Shown: piece by piece, positions 26,305 to 37,694 of the stretch
How the letters are laid out: each line of letters starts with the position of its first letter
Numbering within the stretch: position 1 is the first letter of the stretch
Source: Rhodopseudomonas pseudopalustris
GTDB lineage: Bacteria > Pseudomonadota > Alphaproteobacteria > Rhizobiales > Xanthobacteraceae
DNA length: 64,000 nucleotides
Assembly (NCBI RefSeq): GCF_900110435.1
Contig: NZ_FODT01000009.1
Coordinates: 148,075-212,074 of the forward strand
Reading direction: 5' to 3'
Program-made: the position numbers and the translations under genes
Notes under the pieces: model-generated
Told to the model about the DNA's origin: nothing
Databases searched by the model: none
What the model saw: the letters and a program-made list of their open reading frames with translations, nothing else

Positions 26305-27780
26305 ATGAACAAAGAACGACTGATCCCGCTGATCGTGGCCGCCGCGTTGTTCATGGAGAACATGGACGCCACCGTGATCGCCACCTCGCTGCCGGCGATC
26401 GCGGCCGATATCGGCACCTCGCCGCTGACGCTGAAGCTCGCGATCACCTCCTATCTGCTGTCGCTCGCGGTGTTCATCCCGGCCTCGGGCTGGACCGCCG
26501 ACCGGTTCGGCGCCCGGACCGTATTCTCGGCCGCAATCGCGGTGTTCATGGTCGGCTCGATCGGCTGCGCGCTGTCGAGTTCGATCACCGATTTTGTCGC
26601 CGCCCGCATCCTGCAGGGGCTGGGCGGCGCGATGATGACTCCGGTCGGACGGCTGGTGCTGCTGCGCTCGATCGACAAGAGCGCGCTGGTCAGCGCGATG
26701 GCGTGGATGACCTTGCCCGCGCTGATCGGGCCGGTGATCGGGCCACCGCTCGGCGGCTTCATCACCACCTATTTCTCGTGGCACTGGATCTTCCTGATCA
26801 ACATCCCGATCGGCCTTGTCGGCATCTTCTTCGCGCAACGCTACATCGACCCGATCCGCAGCGAGAATCCGGAACGCTTCGATCTCTACGGGCTGGTGCT
26901 GGCCGGAATCGGGCTCGCCGGGATCGCCTTCGGCCTGTCGGTCGCCGGGCTCGGTCTGCTGCCTTGGCCGATCGTGACCGGACTGATCGCGGTCGGCGCG
27001 ATCTCGATGACGCTCTATCTGCTGCACGCCCGCCGCACCGCCTCGCCGGTGCTGGATTTCTCGCTGATGCGGCTGACGACGCTGCGGGCCAGCATGATCG
27101 GCGGTTTCCTGTTCAGGCTCGGAATCGGCGCGCTGCCGTTCCTGCTGCCGCTGTTGATGCAGATCGGCTTCGGGCTGACGCCGTTCCAGTCCGGCCTCGT
27201 CACCTTCGCCTCCTCGGCCGGCGCGATGGGCATGAAACCGCTGGCGGCGCGGATCATCCGCACCTTCGGCTTCCGCAACATCATGACCATCAACGCGCTG
27301 ATCAGCTCGGTGTTTCTCGCCGCCTGCGCGCTGTTCACGCCGGCGACGCCGCTGCTGCTGATCATGATCATCCTGCTGGTCGGCGGCTTCTTCCGCTCGC
27401 TGCAGTTCACCGCCATCAATACCGTGGCTTATGCCGAGGTTCAGAGCGCACAGATGAGCCGCGCCACTACGCTGGTCAGCGTCGGCCAGCAACTGGCGAT
27501 CTCGGCCGGCGTCGCGATCGGCGCGTTCTCGGTCGAGACCACCATGGCGTGGCGTCACACCACCACGCTCAGCGCCGATGATTTCGCCCCGGCCTTTATC
27601 GTGGTCGCGGTGATGGCGGCGCTGTCGGCGTATTTCTTCTGGCGGATGCCGGACGACGCCGGCAGTGAGATTTCGGGGCGGAAGGCGATCGAAATCTCGA
27701 GCAAAAAAGCCGCGGCCGGCGCCGCGGCCAAGACGGCGAGCGAAGAAACCCAGGATGCGCGCGATCAGAGATTGGGTTAG
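26305..27780 (+). CDS. MFS exporter, DHA2 (EmrB/QacA-like) family
   Basis: A 491-residue drug:H+ antiporter-type permease. Start at 26305 removes a 13-residue leader. Motif D1-like FMENMDATVIATSLPAIA in the first helix, motif A-like GWTADRFGARTVF, motif C-like ALIGPVIGPPLGGFI; about 14 hydrophobic helices. The C-terminus is Lys/Ala-rich. No adaptor (EmrA) gene is adjacent, so substrate is unknown. Confidence 0.9.
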   Translation: MNKERLIPLIVAAALFMENMDATVIATSLPAIAADIGTSPLTLKLAITSYLLSLAVFIPASGWTADRFGARTVFSAAIAVFMVGSIGCALSSSITDFVAARILQGLGGAMMTPVGRLVLLRSIDKSALVSAMAWMTLPALIGPVIGPPLGGFITTYFSWHWIFLINIPIGLVGIFFAQRYIDPIRSENPERFDLYGLVLAGIGLAGIAFGLSVAGLGLLPWPIVTGLIAVGAISMTLYLLHARRTASPVLDFSLMRLTTLRASMIGGFLFRLGIGALPFLLPLLMQIGFGLTPFQSGLVTFASSAGAMGMKPLAARIIRTFGFRNIMTINALISSVFLAACALFTPATPLLLIMIILLVGGFFRSLQFTAINTVAYAEVQSAQMSRATTLVSVGQQLAISAGVAIGAFSVETTMAWRHTTTLSADDFAPAFIVVAVMAALSAYFFWRMPDDAGSEISGRKAIEISSKKAAAGAAAKTASEETQDARDQRLG

Positions 27781-27846
27781 CGCCGGCAGACGATCACGAC
27801 CGGATGGTTCGTCCGCCCGGACAGGGCCCGGATATTCCGTCCCGTG

Positions 27847-28026
27847 CTAGCTCAGAGCCTCCCTGCCCCTGTCGTTCGGCTTGCTGTGCCGGACCGCCAG
27901 GCGCAGCACATCGCTGCAGATCGGGCACCGGAAATGCGGCACGTCGAACTTTGCGTTCGCGTGCTCGACCGCAACCAGTTCGCGATCAACGCCGCACCCT
28001 CGGCACATCGGAGTCGGGATATCCAT
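27847..28026 (-). CDS. Small zinc-ribbon protein (59 aa)
   Basis: A short frame not long enough for usual ORF cut-offs. It starts at the ATG at 28026 (a second ATG lies six codons on) and encodes two CxxC pairs, PMCRGCGVDREL and HFRCPICSDVLRL, spaced by about 25 residues, followed by a basic tail. Paired CxxC motifs in a 500-bp stretch with no other gene support a real zinc-ribbon protein. No clear ribosome site is seen, so confidence is moderate. Confidence 0.55.
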   Translation of the reverse strand: MDIPTPMCRGCGVDRELVAVEHANAKFDVPHFRCPICSDVLRLAVRHSKPNDRGREALS

Positions 28027-28159
28027 GCCTGTCGCCGATTCGTGAATGAGAATCGACCGACCGTATTGGAATTGAGGTCATCAACTCTGTAAATTGATAC
28101 CAGACGCTGAAATTGACTCATTAATTAACTGCAATGTCTGCAAGTAATTCCCAACACTA

Positions 28160-28245
28160 CAGCATGATACCGAGAAGTGAGCGTCGGATCTCGGAAAACA
28201 TCACGCGCCGACAACAAACTGGAGCTGGACGACGATTCGAAGGTA
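28160..28245. repeat. R3 palindromic repeat (degenerate)
   Basis: Contains AGCATGATACCGAGAAGTGA and TCTCGGAAAACATCACGC with a GGACGACGATTCGA tail; the same order of blocks occurs at 30,289-30,375. A non-coding dispersed repeat in an AT-richer intergenic stretch. Confidence 0.65.
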
Positions 28246-28281
28246 ACTCATCCTGCTCGACGGCTTCGTCGCCCGTCGCCG

Positions 28282-28989
28282 TCACTCATCGACTGTTTCA
28301 GGGGCCACGATTGGCACACCGCGAAATCCCATCGCCAGCACGTAGCGCTCCGATGAATCCTTGCGGCTGGCCGCCGGCTTGACGTGCTTCACCGTGGCGA
28401 AGTCGCGCTTGAGCTGCGTCATCAGCGTCGCGTCGGCGCCGCTCTGAAACACCTTGGCGACGAAGGTGCCGCCGGGCTTCAGCACTTCGCTCGCGAACTG
28501 CGCGGCGCTCTCGACCAGACCGACGATACGAAGCTGATCGGTCTTGCGATGCCCGGTGGTGTTCGCAGCCATGTCGCTCATCACCACGTCGGCGCCGCCG
28601 CCGAGCATCTCGCGAAGCCGATCCGGCGCGGCGTCGTCGAGAAAATCGAGCTGCGCGAAAGTCACGCCGGGGATCTCCCCCATCTCCAGCAGATCGATCG
28701 CGATCACCTTGCCGCGGCCGTCCGCAGCGCCGACCCGCTTGGCGGCGATCTGGCTCCAGCCGCCGGGCGCCGCGCCGAGGTCGGCCACGGCGAGACCCGA
28801 TTTGAGGAAATGATACTTGTCGTCGATCTCGAGCAGCTTGTAGGCGGCGCGCGAGCGATAGCCGTCGCGCTTGGCCTGCGCGACGTAAGGGTCATTGAGC
28901 TGGCGCTCGAGCCATAGCTTCGACGACAGCTTCATTCTGCCGGCGCTTTTGACGGTGACGCGCATCCGTCCTGTGGTGTCTTTGGCCAT
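28282..28989 (-). CDS. rlmE: 23S rRNA 2'-O-ribose U2552 methyltransferase
   Basis: A 235-residue RlmE/RrmJ-family enzyme: SAM-binding [35 protein letters not shown] and [11 protein letters not shown] place the K-D-K-E catalytic set (Lys of [10 protein letters not shown], Asp of VMSDMA, Lys of VAKVF, Glu of SSERYVLA). It methylates the A-loop uridine during late 50S assembly. Lies 67 bp downstream of the Ppx/GppA gene on the same strand, probably one operon. Confidence 0.95.
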   Translation of the reverse strand: MAKDTTGRMRVTVKSAGRMKLSSKLWLERQLNDPYVAQAKRDGYRSRAAYKLLEIDDKYHFLKSGLAVADLGAAPGGWSQIAAKRVGAADGRGKVIAIDLLEMGEIPGVTFAQLDFLDDAAPDRLREMLGGGADVVMSDMAANTTGHRKTDQLRIVGLVESAAQFASEVLKPGGTFVAKVFQSGADATLMTQLKRDFATVKHVKPAASRKDSSERYVLAMGFRGVPIVAPETVDE

Positions 28990-29056
28990 GGTCCTGCCTA
29001 TTTGTTCGCGCCGCGTGCTTAGCAGACCGGTGCGGAAAGACCAGTGAAACCACGGT

Positions 29057-30127
29057 TCAGGCGGCGCCGAGCACGCCGTCCTCGCGCATCATCTCGACCA
29101 GCATGCCTTCGCGCAGGCCCCTGTCGGCGACCCGCAGCCGCGGCAGCGGGAACGCGGCGCGCACGGCGTCGAGGATCGCGCAGCCCGCCAGCACCAGATC
29201 GGCCCGTTCCGTGCCGATGCAATGGTTCTGGGCGCGGTCGTGATAGCTCATGCTGCGCAGCCGGTCGATCGTCATCGTCAGTTCGTCGTCGCTCATCCAG
29301 ATCCCGTCGACGCGGCGGCGGTCGTAGCGGATCAGATCGAGATAAAGCCCCGCCAGCGTCGTCACCGTGCCGGAGGTGCCAAGCAGATGCAGGCCGCCGA
29401 GGTCGCCGCCGTGCTCGGCGGCAAACGGCGCGACATGCGCCGTGACCTCGTCGATCATCGCCGCATAGGTCTGCGGCGTCACCACCTTGCCGCCGAACTG
29501 CTCGGCCAGGGTCACCACCCCGAGCGGGATCGACATCCACGCCTTGATCCGCGGCGCCAGGTCGGGCCGCGCCGGATCGCGCGCGAGCCGCACCAGCTCG
29601 CTGGAGCCGCCGCCGATATCGAACAGCACCGCGCCGCGGCCGGTCGGATCGACCAGCGGCGAGCAGCCGATCGCGGCGAGCCGGGCCTCGGTCTCACGGT
29701 CGATGATCTCCAGCCGAATGCCGGTGGCGTGGGCGACCTTGTCACAAAACTCGTCGGCATTGACGGCAGCCCGGCAGGCCTCGGTCGCAATCAGCCGCAG
29801 CCGCTTCGCCTTGCGCTGCCTGATCTTGTCCTGGCAGATCGCCAGGGCGGAGATCGCCCGCGCAATCGCGGCGTCGCTGATCCGTCCGGTGACGGACACG
29901 CCCTCGCCGAGCCGGATGATCCGCGAGAACGAGTCCACCACGCGAAAGCTGTCGCCCGCCGGCCGCGCGACCAGCAGCCGGCAGTTGTTGGTGCCGAGAT
30001 CGAGCGCAGCATAGACGCCGCCGTGCGGCGCCATCGAACCGTGCTCATCCTCGGCGATCGCAACATGCGCGTGGTGCGGAGCTTCGCACGGCGCAAGGCC
30101 GCTCCGAAGCCGCGTCTCCTCATTCAT
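29057..30127 (-). CDS. Ppx/GppA-family exopolyphosphatase/pppGpp phosphatase
   Basis: A 356-residue ASKHA-fold phosphatase from the ATG at 30127 (a TTG one codon earlier is less likely). Phosphate-binding loops [30 protein letters not shown] and [14 protein letters not shown] are in place. Only the N-terminal two domains are present, without the HD-type C-terminal domain of full-length GppA, which is common in alphaproteobacteria. It hydrolyses polyphosphate and/or pppGpp; the genome context does not decide which. Confidence 0.9.
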   Translation of the reverse strand: MNEETRLRSGLAPCEAPHHAHVAIAEDEHGSMAPHGGVYAALDLGTNNCRLLVARPAGDSFRVVDSFSRIIRLGEGVSVTGRISDAAIARAISALAICQDKIRQRKAKRLRLIATEACRAAVNADEFCDKVAHATGIRLEIIDRETEARLAAIGCSPLVDPTGRGAVLFDIGGGSSELVRLARDPARPDLAPRIKAWMSIPLGVVTLAEQFGGKVVTPQTYAAMIDEVTAHVAPFAAEHGGDLGGLHLLGTSGTVTTLAGLYLDLIRYDRRRVDGIWMSDDELTMTIDRLRSMSYHDRAQNHCIGTERADLVLAGCAILDAVRAAFPLPRLRVADRGLREGMLVEMMREDGVLGAA

Positions 30128-30288
30128 CAATTCGGTCTTTCGTGGCCCGTCCGGCCGACGTCGAAATCATGCTCACAGAAAGTTTAGCAGCGCACAGCCG
30201 TGGCGCAACCCATCCGCACGGCCCGCATGCCGTATCGTGCGTTGTCGGACTGGCGCCACTCAATTATCTGGGGACGTCGCAGTCCTTC

Positions 30289-30375
30289 CAGCATAATCCC
30301 GAAAAGTGGACGCCGGTTTTCGGAAAAGATCATGCCCAAACAACAAGCTACAGCTGGATGACGATTTGGAGATCA
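30289..30375. repeat. R3 palindromic repeat
   Basis: AGCATAATCCCGAAAAGTGG ... GGTTTTCGGAAAAGATCATG: inverted arms around GACGCC, followed by a tail ending GGATGACGATTTGGA. It is a better-preserved copy of the element at 28,160. It occupies most of the 330-bp space in front of the molybdenum hydroxylase gene; no other gene is seen in that space. Confidence 0.7.
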
Positions 30376-30460
30376 GTCTTCTTGCTCGCGTAAACTCCGC
30401 GAAAACGGCCGCGCCACGGGGCTTTTCGCATCATCCTTTCCAGGCGCGGGACCGAACCTG

Positions 30461-32836
30461 ATGCAGGACCAGACCTCGAACGCGTCGCTCGACACCGCTA
30501 TCGCACTGCAAAAATTCGGCGTCGGGCAGCCGGTCCGGCGCAAGGAAGACGACACGCTGGTTCGCGGCAAGGGACACTACACCGACGATTTCAACCTGCC
30601 CGGTCAGCTGTTTGCGGTGATGGTCCGCAGTCCGCACGCCCATGGCGTGCTTCGCGGAATCGACGCGGAGGCGGCGCGCGGCATGGCGGGCGTCCGCGGC
30701 GTGTTCACCGGCGCGGACCTCGCCAGCGCCAATTACGCCCCGTTCACCTGCGGCCTGCCGCTCAAGAATCGTGACGGCACGCCGCTGCATCAGACCAACC
30801 GCCACGCGCTGGCCACCGACAAGGTCCGCTTCGTCGGCGATCCGGTGGCGTGCGTGGTCGCCGACACTTTGGCGCAGGCGCGTGACGCTGCGGAGGCCGT
30901 CGAGCTCGACATCGAGCCGCTGCCCGCCGTCACCGAGGCCGACGAAGCGACCAAGCCCGGCGCGCCGCAGCTCTACGATCACATCGAAAACAACGTCGCG
31001 CTCGATTATCACTTCGGCGACGCCGAGGCCGTGAACGCCGCCTTCGCTTCGGCCGCGCATGTCACCAGGCTCGACATCGAGAACAGCCGCGTCGCGGTGG
31101 TGTCGATGGAGCCGCGCGCAGGCCTCGCCTGCTACGACAGGAACGACGGCCGCTACACCATTCAGGTGCCGACCCAGGGCGTCGCCGGCAACCGCAACGG
31201 CCTCGCCAAATTGCTCGGCGTGCCCACCGACAAGGTCCGCCTGCTCACAGGCCATGTCGGCGGTTCGTTCGGGATGAAGAACATCAACTATCCCGAATAT
31301 ATCTGCATCCTGCACGCGGCGAAGGCGCTCGGACGTCCAGTGAAGTGGACCGACGAGCGCTCGACCGCGTTCCTGTCCGACAGCCACGGCCGCGGCCAGC
31401 AGATCCACGCCGAGCTTGCGCTCGACGCCGCCGGCAAGTTCCTGGCGATCCGCATCTCCGGCACCGGCAATCTCGGCGCCTATATCACCGGCGTTGCGCC
31501 GCTGCCGCTGTCGCTCAACATCGGCAAGAATATCGGCAGCGTCTATCGCACGCCGCTGCTTTCGGTCGACATCAAATGCGTGCTCACCAACGTCACGCTG
31601 ATGGGCGCGTATCGCGGCGCCGGGCGTCCCGAGGCCAATTACTATCTCGAACGGCTGATCGACCGCGCGGCCGATGAGATGAGCATAGACCGGCTGACAT
31701 TGCGCAAGCGCAACTTCATCAAGCCCTCGCAAATGCCGTTCAAGGCCTGTTCGGGCGTCACCTATGATTGCGGCGACTTCGCCGGCGTGTTCGCGCACGC
31801 GCTGGAGCTGGCGGACTACGCCGGCTTTTCGAAGCGCAAGAAGGACAGCCGCAAGCGCGGCAGGCTGCGCGGCATCGCGGTCGGCTCCTATCTCGAAGTC
31901 ACCGCGCCGCCGAACAGCGAACTCGGCAAGATCGTGTTCGAAGCCGACGGCCGCGTGAGGCTGATCACCGGCACGCTCGACTACGGCCAGGGCCACGCCA
32001 CGCCGTTCGCGCAGGTGATGAGCGCCCAACTCGGCGTGCCGTTCGAGAGCGTCACGCTCGAACAGGGCGACAGCGATCTCGTCCACACCGGCAACGGCAC
32101 CGGCGGCTCGCGCTCGATCACCGCGAGCGGCATGGCGATCGTCGAGGCCGCCGCGCAGGTCATCGCCAAGGGCAAGGCCGCGGCGTCACATCTGCTGGAA
32201 ACCTCGGAAGCCGATATCGAATTTTCGGGCGGGCGATTCACCGTCGCCGGCACCGACCGCAGCATCGGCATCATCGAGCTGGCGCAGCGGCTGCGCGACA
32301 GCAAGATGCCCGACGGCGCGCCGTCGTCGCTCGACGTCGATCACACCGTCAAGGAAGTGCCGTCGACCTTCCCGAACGGCTGCCACGTCGCCGAGGTCGA
32401 GATCGATCCCGACACCGGCGTCACCCAGGTGGTGCGCTACGTCGCGGTCAATGATTTCGGCGTCGTGGTCAATCCGATGATCGTCGCGGGCCAGTTGCAC
32501 GGCGGCGTGGCGCAGGGCATCGGCCAGGCGCTGATGGAGAAAGTGAGCTACGACGCCGACGGCCAGCCGATCACCGGCTCGCTGCAGGATTACGCCCTGC
32601 CGCGCGCCGAGGATATTCCGGCGATGACGATCGGCGACCATCCGGTGCCGACCACCAACAATCCGCTCGGCACCAAGGGCTGCGGCGAAGCCGGCTGCGC
32701 GGGTAGCATGTCCACCGTGGTCAATGCCGCGCTCGACGCCCTGCGAGATTTCGGCGTGACCCATCTCGACATGCCGCTGACCTCCGAGAAGGTCTGGCGG
32801 GCGATCAAGGACGCCAAGGCGACGCAGGCGGCTTGA
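30461..32836 (+). CDS. Molybdenum hydroxylase large subunit (CoxL-like, form II)
   Basis: A 791-residue xanthine-dehydrogenase-family molybdopterin-binding subunit: N-terminal a/b hammerhead (RRKEDDTLVRGKGHYTDDF), MoCo-binding segments GHVGGSFGMKN, GAYRGAGRPEANYYLERL and GTGGSRSITASG, and TKGCGEAGCAG near the C-terminus with the conserved Glu. The active-site loop reads AYRGAGR, the 'form II' signature, not the AYRCSFR of true CO dehydrogenase, so the substrate is unknown. No adjacent genes for the FAD (CoxM) or iron-sulfur (CoxS) subunits are present, nor maturation genes, so this is an orphan large subunit. Confidence 0.9.
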   Translation: MQDQTSNASLDTAIALQKFGVGQPVRRKEDDTLVRGKGHYTDDFNLPGQLFAVMVRSPHAHGVLRGIDAEAARGMAGVRGVFTGADLASANYAPFTCGLPLKNRDGTPLHQTNRHALATDKVRFVGDPVACVVADTLAQARDAAEAVELDIEPLPAVTEADEATKPGAPQLYDHIENNVALDYHFGDAEAVNAAFASAAHVTRLDIENSRVAVVSMEPRAGLACYDRNDGRYTIQVPTQGVAGNRNGLAKLLGVPTDKVRLLTGHVGGSFGMKNINYPEYICILHAAKALGRPVKWTDERSTAFLSDSHGRGQQIHAELALDAAGKFLAIRISGTGNLGAYITGVAPLPLSLNIGKNIGSVYRTPLLSVDIKCVLTNVTLMGAYRGAGRPEANYYLERLIDRAADEMSIDRLTLRKRNFIKPSQMPFKACSGVTYDCGDFAGVFAHALELADYAGFSKRKKDSRKRGRLRGIAVGSYLEVTAPPNSELGKIVFEADGRVRLITGTLDYGQGHATPFAQVMSAQLGVPFESVTLEQGDSDLVHTGNGTGGSRSITASGMAIVEAAAQVIAKGKAAASHLLETSEADIEFSGGRFTVAGTDRSIGIIELAQRLRDSKMPDGAPSSLDVDHTVKEVPSTFPNGCHVAEVEIDPDTGVTQVVRYVAVNDFGVVVNPMIVAGQLHGGVAQGIGQALMEKVSYDADGQPITGSLQDYALPRAEDIPAMTIGDHPVPTTNNPLGTKGCGEAGCAGSMSTVVNAALDALRDFGVTHLDMPLTSEKVWRAIKDAKATQAA

Positions 32837-32844
32837 GCGTGCTC

Positions 32845-33040
32845 CCCTCTCCCATTGAGGGAGAGGGTGCCTGAGCGAAGCGAAGGCGGATGGAGGAGTC
32901 ACCGCTCTTGGCGTAAGGCCCCTCCACCTCCACAGCCGTCATCCGCGGGCTCGACCCGCAGATCCATCGCGCGCGTAGCGCGCCTGCATCATGCGAAGAA
33001 GATCGATCGCCGGGTCAAGCCCGGCGATCGATCGCTGTGT
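32845..33040. repeat. Intergenic palindromic repeats
   Basis: Two hairpin-forming blocks: CCCTCTCCC...GGGAGAGGG at 32,845-32,869 and GATCGATCGCCGGG...CCCGGCGATCGATC at about 33,001-33,030. The first could stop transcription of the convergent flanking genes. No gene seen. Confidence 0.5.
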
Positions 33041-33044
33041 GTCG

Positions 33045-34256
33045 TCAGTCCTTCTTCACGTGCGGGCAGCCGCCGTCCTTCATCGGACGGAACGCCTGGT
33101 CGCCGGGGACTTCGGCGAGCACCTTATAGTAGTCCCACGGCGCCTTGGATTCTTCCGGCTTCTTCACCTCGAACAGGAACATCGAGTGCACCATGCGGCC
33201 GTCCTCGCGCAGGAAGCCGTTGTCGGTGAAGGCGTCGCGCACAGGCATTTCGCGCATCTTCGCCAGCACCGTCTTGGTGTCCTTGGTGCCGGCCGCCTTC
33301 ACCGCCTTGAGATAATGCAGCGTGGCGCTGTAGGTCGCGGCCTGGTTCATCGTCGGCATTCGCTTCATCCGCTCGAAGTACTTGTTGCCGAAGGCGCGGG
33401 TGCGGTCGTTGAGGTCCCAGTAATAGGCTTCGGTGATGATCAGCCCGTTCGCCATCTTCAGCCCGAGGCTGTGGATGTCGGAGATGAACATCACGATGCC
33501 GGCGAGCTTCTGGCCGCCGGCGACAATGCCGAACTCCGCCGCCTGCTTGATGGTGTTGATGGTGTCGCCGCCGCCATTGGCCATGCCGATGATCTTGGCC
33601 TTGGACGACTGCGCCTGCAGCAGGAACGACGAGAAGTCGGCGTTGTTCAACGGATGCCGCGCATTGCCGACCACTTTGCCGCCGGCCGCCTTCACCACCT
33701 CGCCGGTGTCGCGTTCGATCGAATGGCCGAACAGATAGTCGGCGGTGATGAAGAACCAGCTATCGCCGCCATTCTTGACGATCGCCGAGCCCACGGTATG
33801 CGCATTCGAGTAGGTGTCGTAGGTCCAGTGCGCGGTGTAAGGCGAGCAGGACTTGCCGGTGATGTCCGACGACGCCGCGTCGGTGACGATCATGATCTTC
33901 TCGAACCGCTTCGACATCTCCATCGCGGCGAGCGCGGTGGCAGAGGTCGGCAGATCGACGATCATGTCGACGCCCTCGTTCTCGTACCATTTCCGCGCCA
34001 GCGACGCGGCGATGTCGGGCTTGTTCTGGACGTCGGCGCTGAGGAATTCGATCGGCTGACCGAACATCGTGCCGCCAATCTCCTCGATCGCCATCTTGGC
34101 GGCTTCGGCGTTGCCGGCGCCGCCGATGTCGGAATACACCGACTGGAAGTCGCTGAGCAGGCCGATCTTCAGCGGCCCCTGTTGCGCGAAAGCGGACGCG
34201 CCGAACAGCAGCGGAGCGGCCAGCGTCAGCGCCGCCGCGTATTTCAAGAATCGCAT
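33045..34256 (-). CDS. ABC transporter substrate-binding protein (branched-chain amino acid/amide type)
   Basis: A 403-residue periplasmic type 1 binding protein with signal peptide (cleavage near ASAFA-QQ), then LKIGLLSDFQSVYSDIGG and the Leu/Ile/Val-binding fold. The start is supported by a GGAGGAAACA site next to the ATG. C-terminal CPHVKKD is typical of aromatic/urea/amide receptors in Rhodopseudomonas-type genomes. No permease or ATPase genes adjoin, so it must rely on a transporter encoded elsewhere. Confidence 0.92.
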   Translation of the reverse strand: MRFLKYAAALTLAAPLLFGASAFAQQGPLKIGLLSDFQSVYSDIGGAGNAEAAKMAIEEIGGTMFGQPIEFLSADVQNKPDIAASLARKWYENEGVDMIVDLPTSATALAAMEMSKRFEKIMIVTDAASSDITGKSCSPYTAHWTYDTYSNAHTVGSAIVKNGGDSWFFITADYLFGHSIERDTGEVVKAAGGKVVGNARHPLNNADFSSFLLQAQSSKAKIIGMANGGGDTINTIKQAAEFGIVAGGQKLAGIVMFISDIHSLGLKMANGLIITEAYYWDLNDRTRAFGNKYFERMKRMPTMNQAATYSATLHYLKAVKAAGTKDTKTVLAKMREMPVRDAFTDNGFLREDGRMVHSMFLFEVKKPEESKAPWDYYKVLAEVPGDQAFRPMKDGGCPHVKKD

Positions 34257-34432
34257 TGTTTCCTCCGGATTGTTTTTGTTGGTTTCAGTCGGCCGTCTCG
34301 CTGGCCCAGCGCCCCTGGCTGTTGTGCAACTCCCCTTCTATCTTGTTCCTTCTCTTTCTATCTTGAAAAATCGAATCCGACAGATGCGACGTCGCGCCGC
34401 CCGTCCGTCCGCGTGGCGGAATAAGCGCGGTC

Positions 34433-35233
34433 TCAGGCGGCCGCCTGCTCGCGCGGCTGAATGATCGCGATATGGTGGCAGTGCGCAACCGGCGTCGTGC
34501 CGCCGGCAACGATCAGCGCGTCGAGCTCGACGAAGCGGTGGCCCTTCTTGTCGTAGTTCGCGGTGACCCTGGCGCGCGCCGCCAGCGTGTCGTCGCCGCT
34601 CGCGGCCGCGAGTAGCTGCATCCTGGACCCGACATGGATCCACGGCCCGAGTACGACGTTGTCGACCAGCACCCGGTTCATGATGCGCTGCAGGGCGCCG
34701 GGATGCACCAGGTTGTTCTTTACGAAGATCGGATCGGCCTCGCGCACTTCGGCGAGATAGTTGCGCAGCGCCTCGCCGCCCCACACCACCGGCTTGGTGC
34801 CGAGCCATTGCCCGGCCGCGAACACCCCGGGACCGATCGGCGGCCGGGTCGCAACCGGCGCGGTCTCGGGATAATCGCGAAGATCGAACGCCGGCGCGCG
34901 CTCCGGCAGCGCGGCGGACCCGGTGGCGCACAGCGCGCCGCCGCTTTCGACCTCGATCGCCAGCGCGCCGCCCTGCTCGCTGCCGCCGACGATCGCGGTT
35001 TCGCCGTCATAGACCGGCTTGACGAACCGCGCCTCGATCAGCCCGCGCTCGAGGAAATCCCGGCCCCAGCGCGCGATCGGCAGATGCACCATATAGGCCA
35101 TCACCTCGACGCCGGGCACCAGCCCGCCGGAAAAGCCGAACCGCTGCGCCACGGTGTCGTCGTGCATCTTGTTTTCGGATTGTTTGGCGGTGTTGTAGGC
35201 GCTGACGCGATAAGGCTCGAGCCGTGCGGTCAT
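34433..35233 (-). CDS. Hot-dog-fold (MaoC-like) protein of unknown substrate
   Basis: A 266-residue protein. The N-terminal part AYNTAKQSENKMHDDTVAQR and FSGGLVPGVEVMAYM has the Asn/His/Asp pattern and GGLVPG helix of MaoC hydratases; the C-terminal part (RVTANYDKKGHRFVELDALI) looks like a second hot-dog half. Such double-hot-dog proteins act on acyl-CoA-type substrates; no reaction can be assigned. It stands alone, divergent from the yaiI-type gene. Confidence 0.7.
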   Translation of the reverse strand: MTARLEPYRVSAYNTAKQSENKMHDDTVAQRFGFSGGLVPGVEVMAYMVHLPIARWGRDFLERGLIEARFVKPVYDGETAIVGGSEQGGALAIEVESGGALCATGSAALPERAPAFDLRDYPETAPVATRPPIGPGVFAAGQWLGTKPVVWGGEALRNYLAEVREADPIFVKNNLVHPGALQRIMNRVLVDNVVLGPWIHVGSRMQLLAAASGDDTLAARARVTANYDKKGHRFVELDALIVAGGTTPVAHCHHIAIIQPREQAAA

Positions 35234-35343
35234 GGTTTCTCCCGGTTTGTTCGATCTTGTTGGCGATCGTGCCCGGCGATGCTACGCCAGCGCCGCAGCG
35301 GGCGTAAAGCCGTTCGCCGCGCCCTGCCACCGACCGAGACCGC

Positions 35344-35838
35344 ATGACCGAACCCGCGCCCACCCGCATCTATGTCGACGCCGACGCCTGTCCGGTGAAG
35401 GACGAAATCTACAAGGTCGCGGAGCGCCACGGCCTGCCGGTCAGCGTGGTCGCCGGCGCCTTCATCCGCGTGCCGGCGCATCCCTTGATCGAGCGGATCG
35501 CCGCCGGTTCCGGGATGGACGCCGCCGACGACTGGATTGCGGAACGCGTCCAGCCGGGCGATATCGTCGTCACCGCCGACGTTCCGCTGGCGAGCCGCTG
35601 CGTCAAGGCGGGAGCCGAGGTGCTCGCGCCGAACGGCAAGCCGTTCTCCGAGGAGTCGATCGGCATGACGCTGGCGGTGCGCAATCTGATGACCGACCTG
35701 CGCTCGTCGGGCGAAGTGACCGGCGGCCCGCGGGCGTTCTCCCCGAGGGACCGCTCGACGTTTCTCGCCGCACTCGACACCACGATCCGCCGGATCGCCC
35801 GCCGCCGCGCGTCGCCGCCGGCGCAACAACAGAATTGA
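35344..35838 (+). CDS. YaiI/YqxD-family protein (DUF188)
   Basis: A 164-residue protein with the family signature [18 protein letters not shown] and [16 protein letters not shown]. The fold is PIN-like with conserved Asp residues; it is conserved in many bacteria but has no settled function. Ten bases separate it from the ABC-F gene, so co-transcription is likely. Confidence 0.92.
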   Translation: MTEPAPTRIYVDADACPVKDEIYKVAERHGLPVSVVAGAFIRVPAHPLIERIAAGSGMDAADDWIAERVQPGDIVVTADVPLASRCVKAGAEVLAPNGKPFSEESIGMTLAVRNLMTDLRSSGEVTGGPRAFSPRDRSTFLAALDTTIRRIARRRASPPAQQQN

Positions 35839-35848
35839 TGGACGCCCG

Positions 35849-37672
<1,824 letters not shown>

Positions 37673-37694
37673 GCTGAACGCAAGGAGCCTGCCG

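Noticed and set aside
25906..27558. A 550-codon frame antisense to the MFS exporter, continuous with the Pmp3-like gene
   Set aside because: Only its last 82 codons, after a good ribosome site at 26,160, look like a protein; the rest is a shadow.
27852..28121. An 89-codon leftward frame in the gap after the MFS gene
   Set aside because: The overlapping 59-codon frame with two CxxC pairs is the better candidate; this one has low-complexity Arg/Ser content.
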